Source: Bog-473 sp963721585 (GTDB lineage: Bacteria > Actinomycetota > Acidimicrobiia > Acidimicrobiales > RAAP-2). Taken from it: a DNA stretch of 64,000 bases. The translations under genes and the position numbers were made by a program. Location: assembly GCA_963721585.1 (NCBI GenBank), contig CAVRJN010000001.1, positions 1 through 64,000 of the forward strand, written 5' to 3'. Positions 33,831-42,618 of this stretch are shown here, piece after piece (positions within the stretch are counted from its first letter, which is position 1; each line of letters opens with the position of its first letter). The notes below the pieces were generated by a model. That model was not told the DNA's origin and did not search any database. It saw nothing but the letters and a program-made list of their open reading frames with translations.

Positions 33831-34547
33831 CTAACCCGCCAAACGTGCGACGCCAGCCTTTGCTGCGACATTCGTGGGGTCGGTCTTTAGCACAGCCTGG
33901 TATGCAGCTAGGGCATCTGTGGTGTCGTGGGTGTGTTCGTAAGCGATTCCAAGCAGCACGCCCAGGTCGCTGTCGGCGGGCAAGTTCTTCTGGCCCGCCT
34001 GAATAGTGGTGATGCCCAGGCTGCTCTGGTTCAGGGTGTAGATGTACAAATTGGCCAGGTTGACATACGCAGTCGCCGACCGCGGAGCGAGCGTGATTGA
34101 GTTCTGGTAGGACTGGAGCGCCTTGGCGTATGAGCCCAGATCGCGGTACACGTTTCCTAGATTGTTCAGGAGAACCGGGTCGGACTTGTCAACCTTTAGC
34201 TCGGCTACGTACTGCGTCAACGCCTGACTGACGTCCCCGCTGGCATAGAGCGCGACGCCATAGTTGCGCAGCGCATTCACACTCGTGGGACTCTTGGCGA
34301 CTGCCGCGGCCAGTGTCGGTAGTTGCCTCTGGTAGTTGGCCACCATGGGGTTGGTCGACAGTTTCGTGGCGGCCTTGGGAGTCGGTGTGCTGGAGAACAA
34401 CGAGAGACTGCCCACGACGATGACCAGCGCTACGACGCCTGCCATCCCGAGGCTGATCCACCGGTGGCTGAAGATCCATCCGATGATGCCCCGTGTCGAT
34501 GGTTCAGTATTGTCGGCCGAGTGTCTGGGGGTTGGTTGTTGAGTCAT
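33831..34547 (-). CDS. Membrane-anchored TPR protein closing the giant-protein operon
   Basis: 238 residues from ATG 34547, which overlaps the stop of the 2,690-residue gene (ATGA). Polar N-terminus, one membrane helix (SLGMAGVVALVIVVGSLSLF, about 33-52), then TPR-like helical repeats: VNALRNYGVALYASGDVSQALTQYVAELKVD, PVLLNNLGNVYRDLGSYAKALQSYQNSITLAP, SATAYVNLANLYIYTLNQS, LLGIAYEHTHDTTDALAAYQAVLKTDP. TPR domains bind protein partners. As the last gene of an operon for two giant secreted proteins, it may be part of their export or assembly at the membrane. Confidence 0.8.
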   Translation of the reverse strand: MTQQPTPRHSADNTEPSTRGIIGWIFSHRWISLGMAGVVALVIVVGSLSLFSSTPTPKAATKLSTNPMVANYQRQLPTLAAAVAKSPTSVNALRNYGVALYASGDVSQALTQYVAELKVDKSDPVLLNNLGNVYRDLGSYAKALQSYQNSITLAPRSATAYVNLANLYIYTLNQSSLGITTIQAGQKNLPADSDLGVLLGIAYEHTHDTTDALAAYQAVLKTDPTNVAAKAGVARLAG

Positions 34548-37500
34548 GATGCGTTCCTTTCGGGAATCAATGCTGCATTGGGTAGATGGGTGGCGTCAGT
34601 GACACTGAGGAACCCAAGGATCTTGTCAAGGAGGCTTTCCTGCTTGAACGAGAACGACACCGACGCACTCTGGGATCCGTCGAGCAAGGTTGCATGGATG
34701 GTCGGGGTCGCGCCATCGAACCGGCCGGAGGCCACGACTATTTGCCACACGCCCTGACTACTGCTAGTCGTGCCTGCGAGTATCGAACCGCTGTCGGTAA
34801 CGATGGTCAAAGCGGAGCTGGCTGGCCCCGTCCCGGTCACAATCACGCCGCCTCCGATGGGTGTGATGAGTGCCCCTTGTTCGGGTGACGTGATCACGGG
34901 GAAGCTGGTCACGGGTATGGGTATGTCGATCGTCGGTGATGGGACTGGTTCGTCCGTGGGCTGGGTTGGCACGGCGGGGTAGACCGGAACGCTGACGGAG
35001 CTCGGACTTGAACCACCCGTCGGACCACGAGACGGTACGACGGGCGAGGTCGGAACCGTGGTCGAAGCGGAGGGCTTGCTCGTGGTGGGTGGGCCCGTGG
35101 TCGAGGTGGGTCGGGTGGTGCTGGTGGTGGGCGCTGTCGTGGTCTCGGTTGTCGTTGTCGTTGTGGGTGGCGGGACGGTCCCGGAAATCGAGATGTCCTG
35201 CGAGATGGATTGGAGACCAGGTGATCCCAAGGTGATCACACGAACGCCGGGATAAGTATCGAGGTCCTCGTAGTAGATGTTCATGCAACTCGGAGGACTC
35301 CGCAGATTGATGGCACCAGTGCTCCACGGGCCCGAGGGCTGGATGCTGAATTGGCCTCCGCTGCTCGTCGAGGAAGCTTGCAGGGAATAGTTGCCATCCG
35401 GGATGACGCTGTTTCCGTACTGGTCCTGAATGCACACGACGACGGCGCTGCTGGCGACGTCGGGCGCGATCGACTGCGGGGCCGACACGATCGCCAGCTT
35501 GGCGGCCGCACCGGTCGCAACGGTAAAGACAACGGTGCCCACCACGTAGCCGTCGGTCAAGGTGAGAGTCGTGAGGCTCGGCGAGACGAGCGTGATCTCG
35601 GGGAGCGGACTCGTGGTGACTCCGCTGGAGAAATCGATGCTGCCTGGATACTGCGGGAGGGAGCCGTCGGTCGCGGAGATCGGGCCGGTGAAGATCGGGG
35701 TCTTGGTTCCGTCATAGCTGACAATGGCGGCGCCAGTGAAGTCGAGAGCACTGACTTCAAGATGGAACGGAACCCCTGCCGTGGGCGTTACGCCACTCGG
35801 CACGGTGATCACGAAGTGGTCGCCACCGGCACTAGCCGTGAACACGACTGGCGAACCGGCGACATCGGGGGCCGTCACGTCGAGCTCATTGTTCTGATCT
35901 CCTGGGCTCGTAGCCGGGGTTGAACCGAGCGTCCAGTTCACCGTTGCGGATCCGTCGCTGGCAGTGACCGCCGTGGCGGCGTCGACCGTTCCACCTCCGG
36001 TCGCAACGGCAAAGTCGACGGTGAATCCGTCTTTCGCGTTGCCGAAGCCGTCGGCGACGTCCACCACGGGTTCCGTCGGAACCACTTGTGAGACGGCGCC
36101 ATTTTGCGTGGCGCTTGCGCTCGGCCCGATGGCCATTGACTCCGCAGCTCCGGCTCCGACCCCGATCAGACCGCTGGTACCGGTGACCGGACCCTCGGTG
36201 GCTCTGAGCGTGGTTGTTTCACGCTTGTAGAGGGTGACCGCCGCCGATCCTACCCCACCGGAGAAGGTGACCGACGACTGGTAGCTCGGCGCGTTGCTGT
36301 TTGGACTCGACCCAGGTCCGGAGAAGAGCAGAGCATGATCGCCGACATAGCCACTCGAGGCGTTCCCCCATGGGTCGTCGGCCACCACCGACACCGTGAA
36401 GGCCGTACCGGCGATCGCCGTGGCCGGCGCGTCGAGCGAGAAGGTGGAGGCTGATCCGCCGAGCACTGTGAAGTCGCCGGAGCTCCCGGTATGGCTCGCC
36501 TGTGAAACCGTGATCGTGGTCATTTCGGCCTTGTAGAGCGTCACGGGGATGTTCGTCGCGACACCCGTCGCGAAGGTGACCGAGACGGGATATGACGGCG
36601 GCGTGCCGATGGGGGAGTCGGTTGGCCCACTGAAGACCAGGGTCTGCGCTCCGGTGTACGTGGGCACAAGGTTGCCGTGGCCGTCCACCGCCTCGATCTG
36701 GGGAAGCGTCGCCTGCACACCCGCCATGGCTGCCGTGGGCGCCGTGACTACGAACCCGTTCTCGACGCCGGGGGTCACGGTGATGGAGCCCGTACTGTCC
36801 GTGAGGCCGCCGCTCGTAAAGGTGATCGAGCCGCTCGCCGGTGCAGTGGTGGGGCTGAACACGAAGGTGTTCACAGCGCTGGCGTTCACCGCCGGTGCCA
36901 GCGTTCCGCCGCTCGACCACGTACCGGCGATCAGCCCGGCCCAGTTCCCGCTGGTGTCGTAGCCTGCCGACCACAACGTTAGGTCCTGGTCCGCCGTCAG
37001 TGCGCTGGCGGTCACGTGGGTGGCGTTCGATGTGCCCGCGTTGACGATCATGACCGATGTAACGGCTCCTGCGGTGATCACCGCTGTCGCGGTGCCTGTG
37101 GAACCGTTGGCACTGCTGACCGTGAAGACCTGGCTGCCGGCCGGTCCCGTGTAGGTCAGGTTGTTCAGAGTGGCGACGCCGTTGGCAAAGGAATTACCGG
37201 CCGTAAGCGTCGCCGGAGTGATCACACCCCGACCGGTCACCGAGATCGTGACATTGTCACTGCTGGCATCGAAGCCGGTCGCGGTGTTTCCCGAGGCATC
37301 CACCGCCGTGATGACTGCACTGGCGAAAGGAGTCGCGTTGGGCTGCGGCGTGTTGAGCGAGACTGTGAAGCCCGCGGCGGGACCTCCCACAAAGGTGACG
37401 CTGTTGGATGTACCCATCGAGGAGCCACTGGTCGCGGTGAACGTATGTGCGGCCGCCGTCCCCGAATAGACCATGGACGACACATCAGCGATGCCGTTGA

Positions 37501-40500
37501 CGAACGCGCCGGCGCCGCTGATCACGTTGCCCGAGCCCAGGCCGCTCACGGTGCCGTCGGCCGCCGACTCGGTCACCGTGACATTGTTGGTCGCGGCGTT
37601 GAACCCGGTCACGACGTTGCCGTCGGCATCTTGAGCGGTCAAGGTGTCCATGCCGCTGAATGGCGTGCCGACCGCCTGGGGGCTACTGAGGGCGAGGGCG
37701 AAGTGGTCAAGTGCGCCGTCCCCCAGCGTGACCGGTGCCGTGGCCACGATGCCCCCACCGTCGGCGACCGCAACGCTGTAGCTTCCCGCCGTTCCACTGA
37801 GCTCCAACTGGCCGGAGAGATCGGCCACGCCGTTGACGAAGTCCCCCGCCGCGACGAGCTGCGCATTCGCCGTGCCTCCGAGCCCTCCCACGGTGGCACC
37901 CGCCGGGCTGACGCTGAAGGTGAGCGGGTCATCGACCGCCGAAAATCCCGTGATGGTGTTGCCGTAGAGGTCCTTGGCGGTCAGGGTGTTCGTCCCGACG
38001 AACGGATCCCGGTCGCTCTGGGCGTGGGCCAGGGTCAGCACCATGCTCCCGAGCAGCGTGCTCGAAGTCACCGTGGCGTCCTGGCTGGCGGCGGCCAACC
38101 CCGACGCTTGGGCGGTGAGCGTCCAAGTTCCCGCCACTTGGTCGGAGTAACAGAACTGTGCGATGTCGGATCCCGCAGCCATGGTCAGCGTCGTGATCAC
38201 CGTGGACGTGCACGCACCGCTGGCGACGGCGAAGAACTCGGCGTTGGACCCGGACGAGTTCGTCGTGAGGGTGACTGTGGTGTCGACGCTCACTGCCGCG
38301 GTGTCACCCGAGATGTCGGCACTCTGCACGGTGAGCACCGCCGAGGTGGTGCCGGCGACGAGCGTAGGAGCACCCGAGAGGTATACGAGCATGGCGGCCG
38401 TCAGCGGTGGAGGGCCGCCCGGACTCGTCGTGGTGGTCGTGCTCGACGGGGTGGTCGTGCTGGTGGTCGAGCTCGGAACGGATGTCGTGGTGGTGGTCGA
38501 GGTTCCCGTGCCGGACATGACGATGGGCTGGGTCGACGCCGTCAGGAGGGAGGACCCCGCTTGGAGGGTGCTGGTGCCGGGGTACGAATCGGCATCTCGG
38601 TAGTAGACATTCACGCAGCTGAGCCCGGCGGTCAGCGTGACAGCGCTGATCCCCCACGTGCCCGAAGGGTCGGATGCGGCGGAGAACTGTCCTCCGCGAC
38701 TGGTCGTGGAGATGAGCAGCTGGCGGTCGGCGGCTCCGACGAAGGCGTCCCCGTATTGGTCCTCCACGCACAGGTCAATGGGTGCGCTGACATCGTTGAC
38801 CGTGATCGTCTGGGGTTGCGATGCGAACGCCACTTGGAAGGCCGGGCCAGGGGCCACATCGAACGTGCCGGACGTCCCCGTGACCGTTCCGTCCGTCATC
38901 GTCAGGGTCGTCGTCTCTGCCAGCGTCAGGATCATGGTGGGCAGAGGGTTCGCAACACCGCCCACGAAAGTGACGTTCGACGGGAACGTCGGTCGGGTGC
39001 CGTCCGCGGCGACGCCAGGTCCGCTGAAGCTCACGGGCTTGGAGCCGGCGTATGCGGGGATGACCTGGTCGTTGACGTCCAGCATGCTGATGGTGGGTTG
39101 GAAGGCGACTCCGGCCACGATCCCCCCCGGCACCGTGATCTCAAAGTGATTGGCCTGTGCGGATGCCGTGAAGGTGACCGGTGACCCGGCAAGACCGACC
39201 CCGGTGCTTGCGAGGGTGTTGTTGTCGGTCCCAGACGTCGGTCCGAGCACCCAGGTCACCGTGGCCGTCCCATTGCTGGCCGTGCTGACCGTGGGGGCGC
39301 CGGCCGTGCCGCCACCCGCGGTCACGCCGAACGACACGCTGAAGCCGTTCTTGCTGTTCCCGTAGGCGTCCTTGACCAGCACCTCGGGCTGTGTCGGCAC
39401 TTCCTGGGAGACGGCGCCCGACTGAGTGAGGGCGCTCAGCGGAGCGATCGATACGGCCGGGCCCGCACCGATGACAATGGGGCCGCTGGCGCCGACAAGG
39501 GCACCCTCGGTTGCTGTGAGCGTGGCTGTCTGGCGATCGTACAGAGCAATGCTAGCTGTGCCTGCCCCATCAGTGAATGTGACCGACGACGGGTAACTCG
39601 GAGTCGTCACGGCCGGGCCAGGACTGCTGGCCGCCCCGCTGAACACGATGGCGTGGCTGCCCGTGTAGGTGAGATCGAGATTGCCAAAGGAGTCGTCGGC
39701 GGCAAGGGGCGCGTCGAACGCGGTGCCCGCAGTGGCCGTCGCAGGAGCGCCGACGGTGAAGGCGGTCGCGGGGGCGGCGGTCACCACGATGGGGATGGAC
39801 TGACCATTGTGGCCACCCTGGGTGGCGGTGAGATCGACCGTTTGCGCCTTGACCAGCGTTACCGGGACATTGGTGGCCACTCCGTTGGTGAAGGTGACCG
39901 AGGAGGGGTACGTGGGTGGCGCCGCGTTCGGGGCGTTCGACGGACCGCTGAACACGAGGGTCTTGGCCCCACTGTAGGAAAGGACCTGGTTTCCATGGCT
40001 GTCGACGGCCTCGATCTGCGGGAGCTCGATCGCAGTTCCCGCGGTGGCCACAGCCGGCGTCGGCGCGGTGACGATGAACCCGTTGAAGGCCCCATTGCTC
40101 ACTGTGACGGTCCCGGTGCTGTTGGTCAGGGCACCGCTGGTCACCGTGATCGTCCCTGACGCGGGGGCGGTCGTTGGATTGAAGACGAAGGTGTTGACCG
40201 CGCTGGCGCTCACCGTCGGGGCCAGGGTGCCACTACTCGACCATGTGCCGGTGACCAGCCCGGCCCAGTTCCCGCTGGCGTCGTACCCGGCCGCCCACAG
40301 CGGCAGGTTCTGGTCCGCCGTCAGTGCGCTGGCGCCCACCGGAGCGGCGGCAGAAGTAGTGCCGTTGACGATCTGGACCGAAGTGACGGCGCCCGCCGTG
40401 ATGACCGCTGTCGCCGTGCCCGTCTTGCCGTCTGCGCTGGTGACGGTGAACAGGTGGCTCCCGACCACACCGGTGTAGGTGAGAGCGCCGCTCAAAGTGG

Positions 40501-42616
40501 CGACGCCGTTGACGAACGATCCCGCCGTCACGAGTGAGCCGCCCACAACGACACCTCCACCGGACCCGGTGACCGTCACGTTGTTGGCCGAGGCGTCAAA
40601 GTTGGTCACGGTGTTGCCGGCCACGTCTTGGGCGGTGATCGCCGCGTTGGCGAAGGCCACGCCGTTGACCTGAGGGGTGTTGAGCGTCACGGCGAACTTG
40701 GCAAACGGTCCCCGGGTGAAGCTGACGCTGTTGGAGATGCCAGTCGAGGAGCCACTGGTCGCGGTGAACGTATGTGCGACCGCCGCTCCCGTATAGACCA
40801 TGGAGGACACATTGGCGACGCCGTTGACGAACGTACCAGCGCCGTTGAGGACGTTTCCCGAGCCCAGACCGCTCACGGTGCCGCTAGCTGCCGACTCGGT
40901 CACCGTGACGTTGTTGGTGGCGGCGTTGAAGCCGGTGATGACATTGTTGTCAGCGTCCAGCGCCGTCAGGGTGTCGGTGCCGGTGAACGCCGTGGCGACC
41001 GCCTGGGGGCTAGCGAGGGCGAAGGAGAAGTGGTTGAGTGCGCCGGGGCTCAGCGTCACGAGCGCGGAGGTCGAGACGCCGCCTGCGGTCGCCGCTGTCA
41101 CCGTGTAGGTGCCGGCGGTGCCGGAGAGGATCAACTTGCCAGAGAGGTTGGCGACCCCGTTCGCGAAGTCACTCGGTGCCACGAGCTGAGCGTTGCCGGT
41201 GCCGTCGAGTCCGCTCAGCGCGACGCCGGACGGGGCAGTGGTGAAGGTGACGGGAGTGGTGGCCGCCGAAAATCCGGGGATCGTATTGCCATAGGTGTCC
41301 TCGGCGGTCAGGGAGTTCGTCCCGGTGAGCGCGGTGCGGTCGAGCGGGGCGGAGGCGAGCTTCAGAACAAGGATCGACAGGGTCGGATTCGCCGTCACCG
41401 TCACGCCCAGCGATGCACTCGTCAACCCGGTCGCCGCCGCCGTCAATGACCAACTCCCCGCCTTCTCGTCGTAGTAGCACAGCTGGGCCGTGCTGGTGCC
41501 GCTCAGCATGGTGATACTGGTGATCTGCGTCGTCGTGCACGCGTTGCCGCTGACCGCATAGAACTTTGCGTTGAGTCCTGTTGAGGTGTCGGTGAGATTG
41601 ACCGTCGTGTTGGCGGTGACGGCCGTCGTATTGCCTTCCCCGTCTTCACTCTCGAGTGTCAGAACGGGCGAGGTGGTGCCGGCCGTCATGGATGGTGCGC
41701 CCGAGAGGAAGTTGAGCTGTACCGGCTGAGTGGGGCCCGGTGCGAGCACCGCAGAGATCGGTCCCAGCCCCGCCGGCTTGGTAGCCTCGTAGTAGGCGGG
41801 AGTTTGGGCCGCCCACAGGAACCGGACGCCGAGCGCGTACGTGTACGTGCTGCCCTGGGCGACGGCGCTGTCAACGTAGGAGATGGCACCGCCGGCGTCC
41901 TGCGCCACCCCGGCCAGCAACGTGAGCGCCCCGCCGTTGACGCTCCGATAGAGCGAGTAGCCAACGACGGATGCCGGCCCCGAACCGCCCGCTGCTCCGG
42001 TGCTGTTGTCCCACAGGCCCTGCCAACCCACGGTAATGCTGGAAGTGGTCGAGGCAGTGAGCACCGGAGTGGGGACGGGTTCCATGACGATGTCGCGATG
42101 GTAGAAGTCACCCTCGTGAATATCGTTTGCGACCAGCGTGTACTCGGCCGCACCCACCCACGTTGAGCCGGTCCAGCCGTTCAGTCCGTTCTCGGCGATG
42201 GCCAGCGTCATCGTCTGGTCGCCAATCGCTGGCGTTGTCGGCCAGGCAGAGCTGCCCACGTCCCAGCCGCTGTAAGCGGCGGCCGGTCCTGGACAAGCAC
42301 AGCGCGGGTCCGGGGGGTAGGTCTGATCGAACGGCACGTCGGTCTGACTGGTCTGATTTTGGACATTCGAGCGCCAGGCCCAGGTAGTGGCGTAAGCATT
42401 CACCGTGCCCACGGGATCGCCTGTGACTTCGGGAATGATCGGGTACCCGGCACTTTCGACCCCGTTGTTGCTGTAGTAGATGTCGCCTCCCACGTAGAAG
42501 GCGTTACCCGCGAACGCCTCCCCGGAGAACAGCCCCTGGGCTACGACTTGGATCAGGACGATCATAAGGAGGGCGAAGACGGTGCTTCGATTGACGTGGC
42601 CGGCTCGTGAGGACAT
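34544..42616 (-). CDS. Giant secreted repeat protein (2,690 residues) with duplicated 1,110-residue super-module
   Basis: ATG 42616 lies 2 bp after the stop of the preceding giant gene. Signal peptide STVFALLMIVLIQVVAQGLFSGEAFA, then a unique N-terminal region with two nearby Cys (PDPRCACPG), an FN3-like domain (TASTTSSITVGWQGLWDN to STYTYALGVRF), and two copies of a module of about 1,110 residues starting LSGAPSMTAGTTSPVLTLES and LSGAPTLVAGTTSAVLTVQS (about 3.3 kb apart). Each has Ig/filamin-like domains with GTDTLTA and TGSHAIVFSG motifs. Copies are joined and followed by Thr/Ser/Pro-rich linkers. A final Ig-like domain (SFPVITSPEQGALITPIGGG) precedes the C-terminus, which has no LPXTG motif or terminal helix. 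Likely an extracellular adhesin or stalk; partner of the larger giant upstream. Confidence 0.78.
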   Translation of the reverse strand: MSSRAGHVNRSTVFALLMIVLIQVVAQGLFSGEAFAGNAFYVGGDIYYSNNGVESAGYPIIPEVTGDPVGTVNAYATTWAWRSNVQNQTSQTDVPFDQTYPPDPRCACPGPAAAYSGWDVGSSAWPTTPAIGDQTMTLAIAENGLNGWTGSTWVGAAEYTLVANDIHEGDFYHRDIVMEPVPTPVLTASTTSSITVGWQGLWDNSTGAAGGSGPASVVGYSLYRSVNGGALTLLAGVAQDAGGAISYVDSAVAQGSTYTYALGVRFLWAAQTPAYYEATKPAGLGPISAVLAPGPTQPVQLNFLSGAPSMTAGTTSPVLTLESEDGEGNTTAVTANTTVNLTDTSTGLNAKFYAVSGNACTTTQITSITMLSGTSTAQLCYYDEKAGSWSLTAAATGLTSASLGVTVTANPTLSILVLKLASAPLDRTALTGTNSLTAEDTYGNTIPGFSAATTPVTFTTAPSGVALSGLDGTGNAQLVAPSDFANGVANLSGKLILSGTAGTYTVTAATAGGVSTSALVTLSPGALNHFSFALASPQAVATAFTGTDTLTALDADNNVITGFNAATNNVTVTESAASGTVSGLGSGNVLNGAGTFVNGVANVSSMVYTGAAVAHTFTATSGSSTGISNSVSFTRGPFAKFAVTLNTPQVNGVAFANAAITAQDVAGNTVTNFDASANNVTVTGSGGGVVVGGSLVTAGSFVNGVATLSGALTYTGVVGSHLFTVTSADGKTGTATAVITAGAVTSVQIVNGTTSAAAPVGASALTADQNLPLWAAGYDASGNWAGLVTGTWSSSGTLAPTVSASAVNTFVFNPTTAPASGTITVTSGALTNSTGTVTVSNGAFNGFIVTAPTPAVATAGTAIELPQIEAVDSHGNQVLSYSGAKTLVFSGPSNAPNAAPPTYPSSVTFTNGVATNVPVTLVKAQTVDLTATQGGHNGQSIPIVVTAAPATAFTVGAPATATAGTAFDAPLAADDSFGNLDLTYTGSHAIVFSGAASSPGPAVTTPSYPSSVTFTDGAGTASIALYDRQTATLTATEGALVGASGPIVIGAGPAVSIAPLSALTQSGAVSQEVPTQPEVLVKDAYGNSKNGFSVSFGVTAGGGTAGAPTVSTASNGTATVTWVLGPTSGTDNNTLASTGVGLAGSPVTFTASAQANHFEITVPGGIVAGVAFQPTISMLDVNDQVIPAYAGSKPVSFSGPGVAADGTRPTFPSNVTFVGGVANPLPTMILTLAETTTLTMTDGTVTGTSGTFDVAPGPAFQVAFASQPQTITVNDVSAPIDLCVEDQYGDAFVGAADRQLLISTTSRGGQFSAASDPSGTWGISAVTLTAGLSCVNVYYRDADSYPGTSTLQAGSSLLTASTQPIVMSGTGTSTTTTTSVPSSTTSTTTPSSTTTTTSPGGPPPLTAAMLVYLSGAPTLVAGTTSAVLTVQSADISGDTAAVSVDTTVTLTTNSSGSNAEFFAVASGACTSTVITTLTMAAGSDIAQFCYSDQVAGTWTLTAQASGLAAASQDATVTSSTLLGSMVLTLAHAQSDRDPFVGTNTLTAKDLYGNTITGFSAVDDPLTFSVSPAGATVGGLGGTANAQLVAAGDFVNGVADLSGQLELSGTAGSYSVAVADGGGIVATAPVTLGDGALDHFALALSSPQAVGTPFSGMDTLTAQDADGNVVTGFNAATNNVTVTESAADGTVSGLGSGNVISGAGAFVNGIADVSSMVYSGTAAAHTFTATSGSSMGTSNSVTFVGGPAAGFTVSLNTPQPNATPFASAVITAVDASGNTATGFDASSDNVTISVTGRGVITPATLTAGNSFANGVATLNNLTYTGPAGSQVFTVSSANGSTGTATAVITAGAVTSVMIVNAGTSNATHVTASALTADQDLTLWSAGYDTSGNWAGLIAGTWSSGGTLAPAVNASAVNTFVFSPTTAPASGSITFTSGGLTDSTGSITVTPGVENGFVVTAPTAAMAGVQATLPQIEAVDGHGNLVPTYTGAQTLVFSGPTDSPIGTPPSYPVSVTFATGVATNIPVTLYKAEMTTITVSQASHTGSSGDFTVLGGSASTFSLDAPATAIAGTAFTVSVVADDPWGNASSGYVGDHALLFSGPGSSPNSNAPSYQSSVTFSGGVGSAAVTLYKRETTTLRATEGPVTGTSGLIGVGAGAAESMAIGPSASATQNGAVSQVVPTEPVVDVADGFGNAKDGFTVDFAVATGGGTVDAATAVTASDGSATVNWTLGSTPATSPGDQNNELDVTAPDVAGSPVVFTASAGGDHFVITVPSGVTPTAGVPFHLEVSALDFTGAAIVSYDGTKTPIFTGPISATDGSLPQYPGSIDFSSGVTTSPLPEITLVSPSLTTLTLTDGYVVGTVVFTVATGAAAKLAIVSAPQSIAPDVASSAVVVCIQDQYGNSVIPDGNYSLQASSTSSGGQFSIQPSGPWSTGAINLRSPPSCMNIYYEDLDTYPGVRVITLGSPGLQSISQDISISGTVPPPTTTTTTETTTAPTTSTTRPTSTTGPPTTSKPSASTTVPTSPVVPSRGPTGGSSPSSVSVPVYPAVPTQPTDEPVPSPTIDIPIPVTSFPVITSPEQGALITPIGGGVIVTGTGPASSALTIVTDSGSILAGTTSSSQGVWQIVVASGRFDGATPTIHATLLDGSQSASVSFSFKQESLLDKILGFLSVTDATHLPNAALIPERNAS

Positions 42617-42618
42617 GA

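Noticed and set aside
37016..39184. 722-codon plus-strand frame and many other long plus frames in 34-59 kb
   Set aside because: They mirror the periodic coding of the giant repeat proteins; their apparent repeats come from the real genes on minus.
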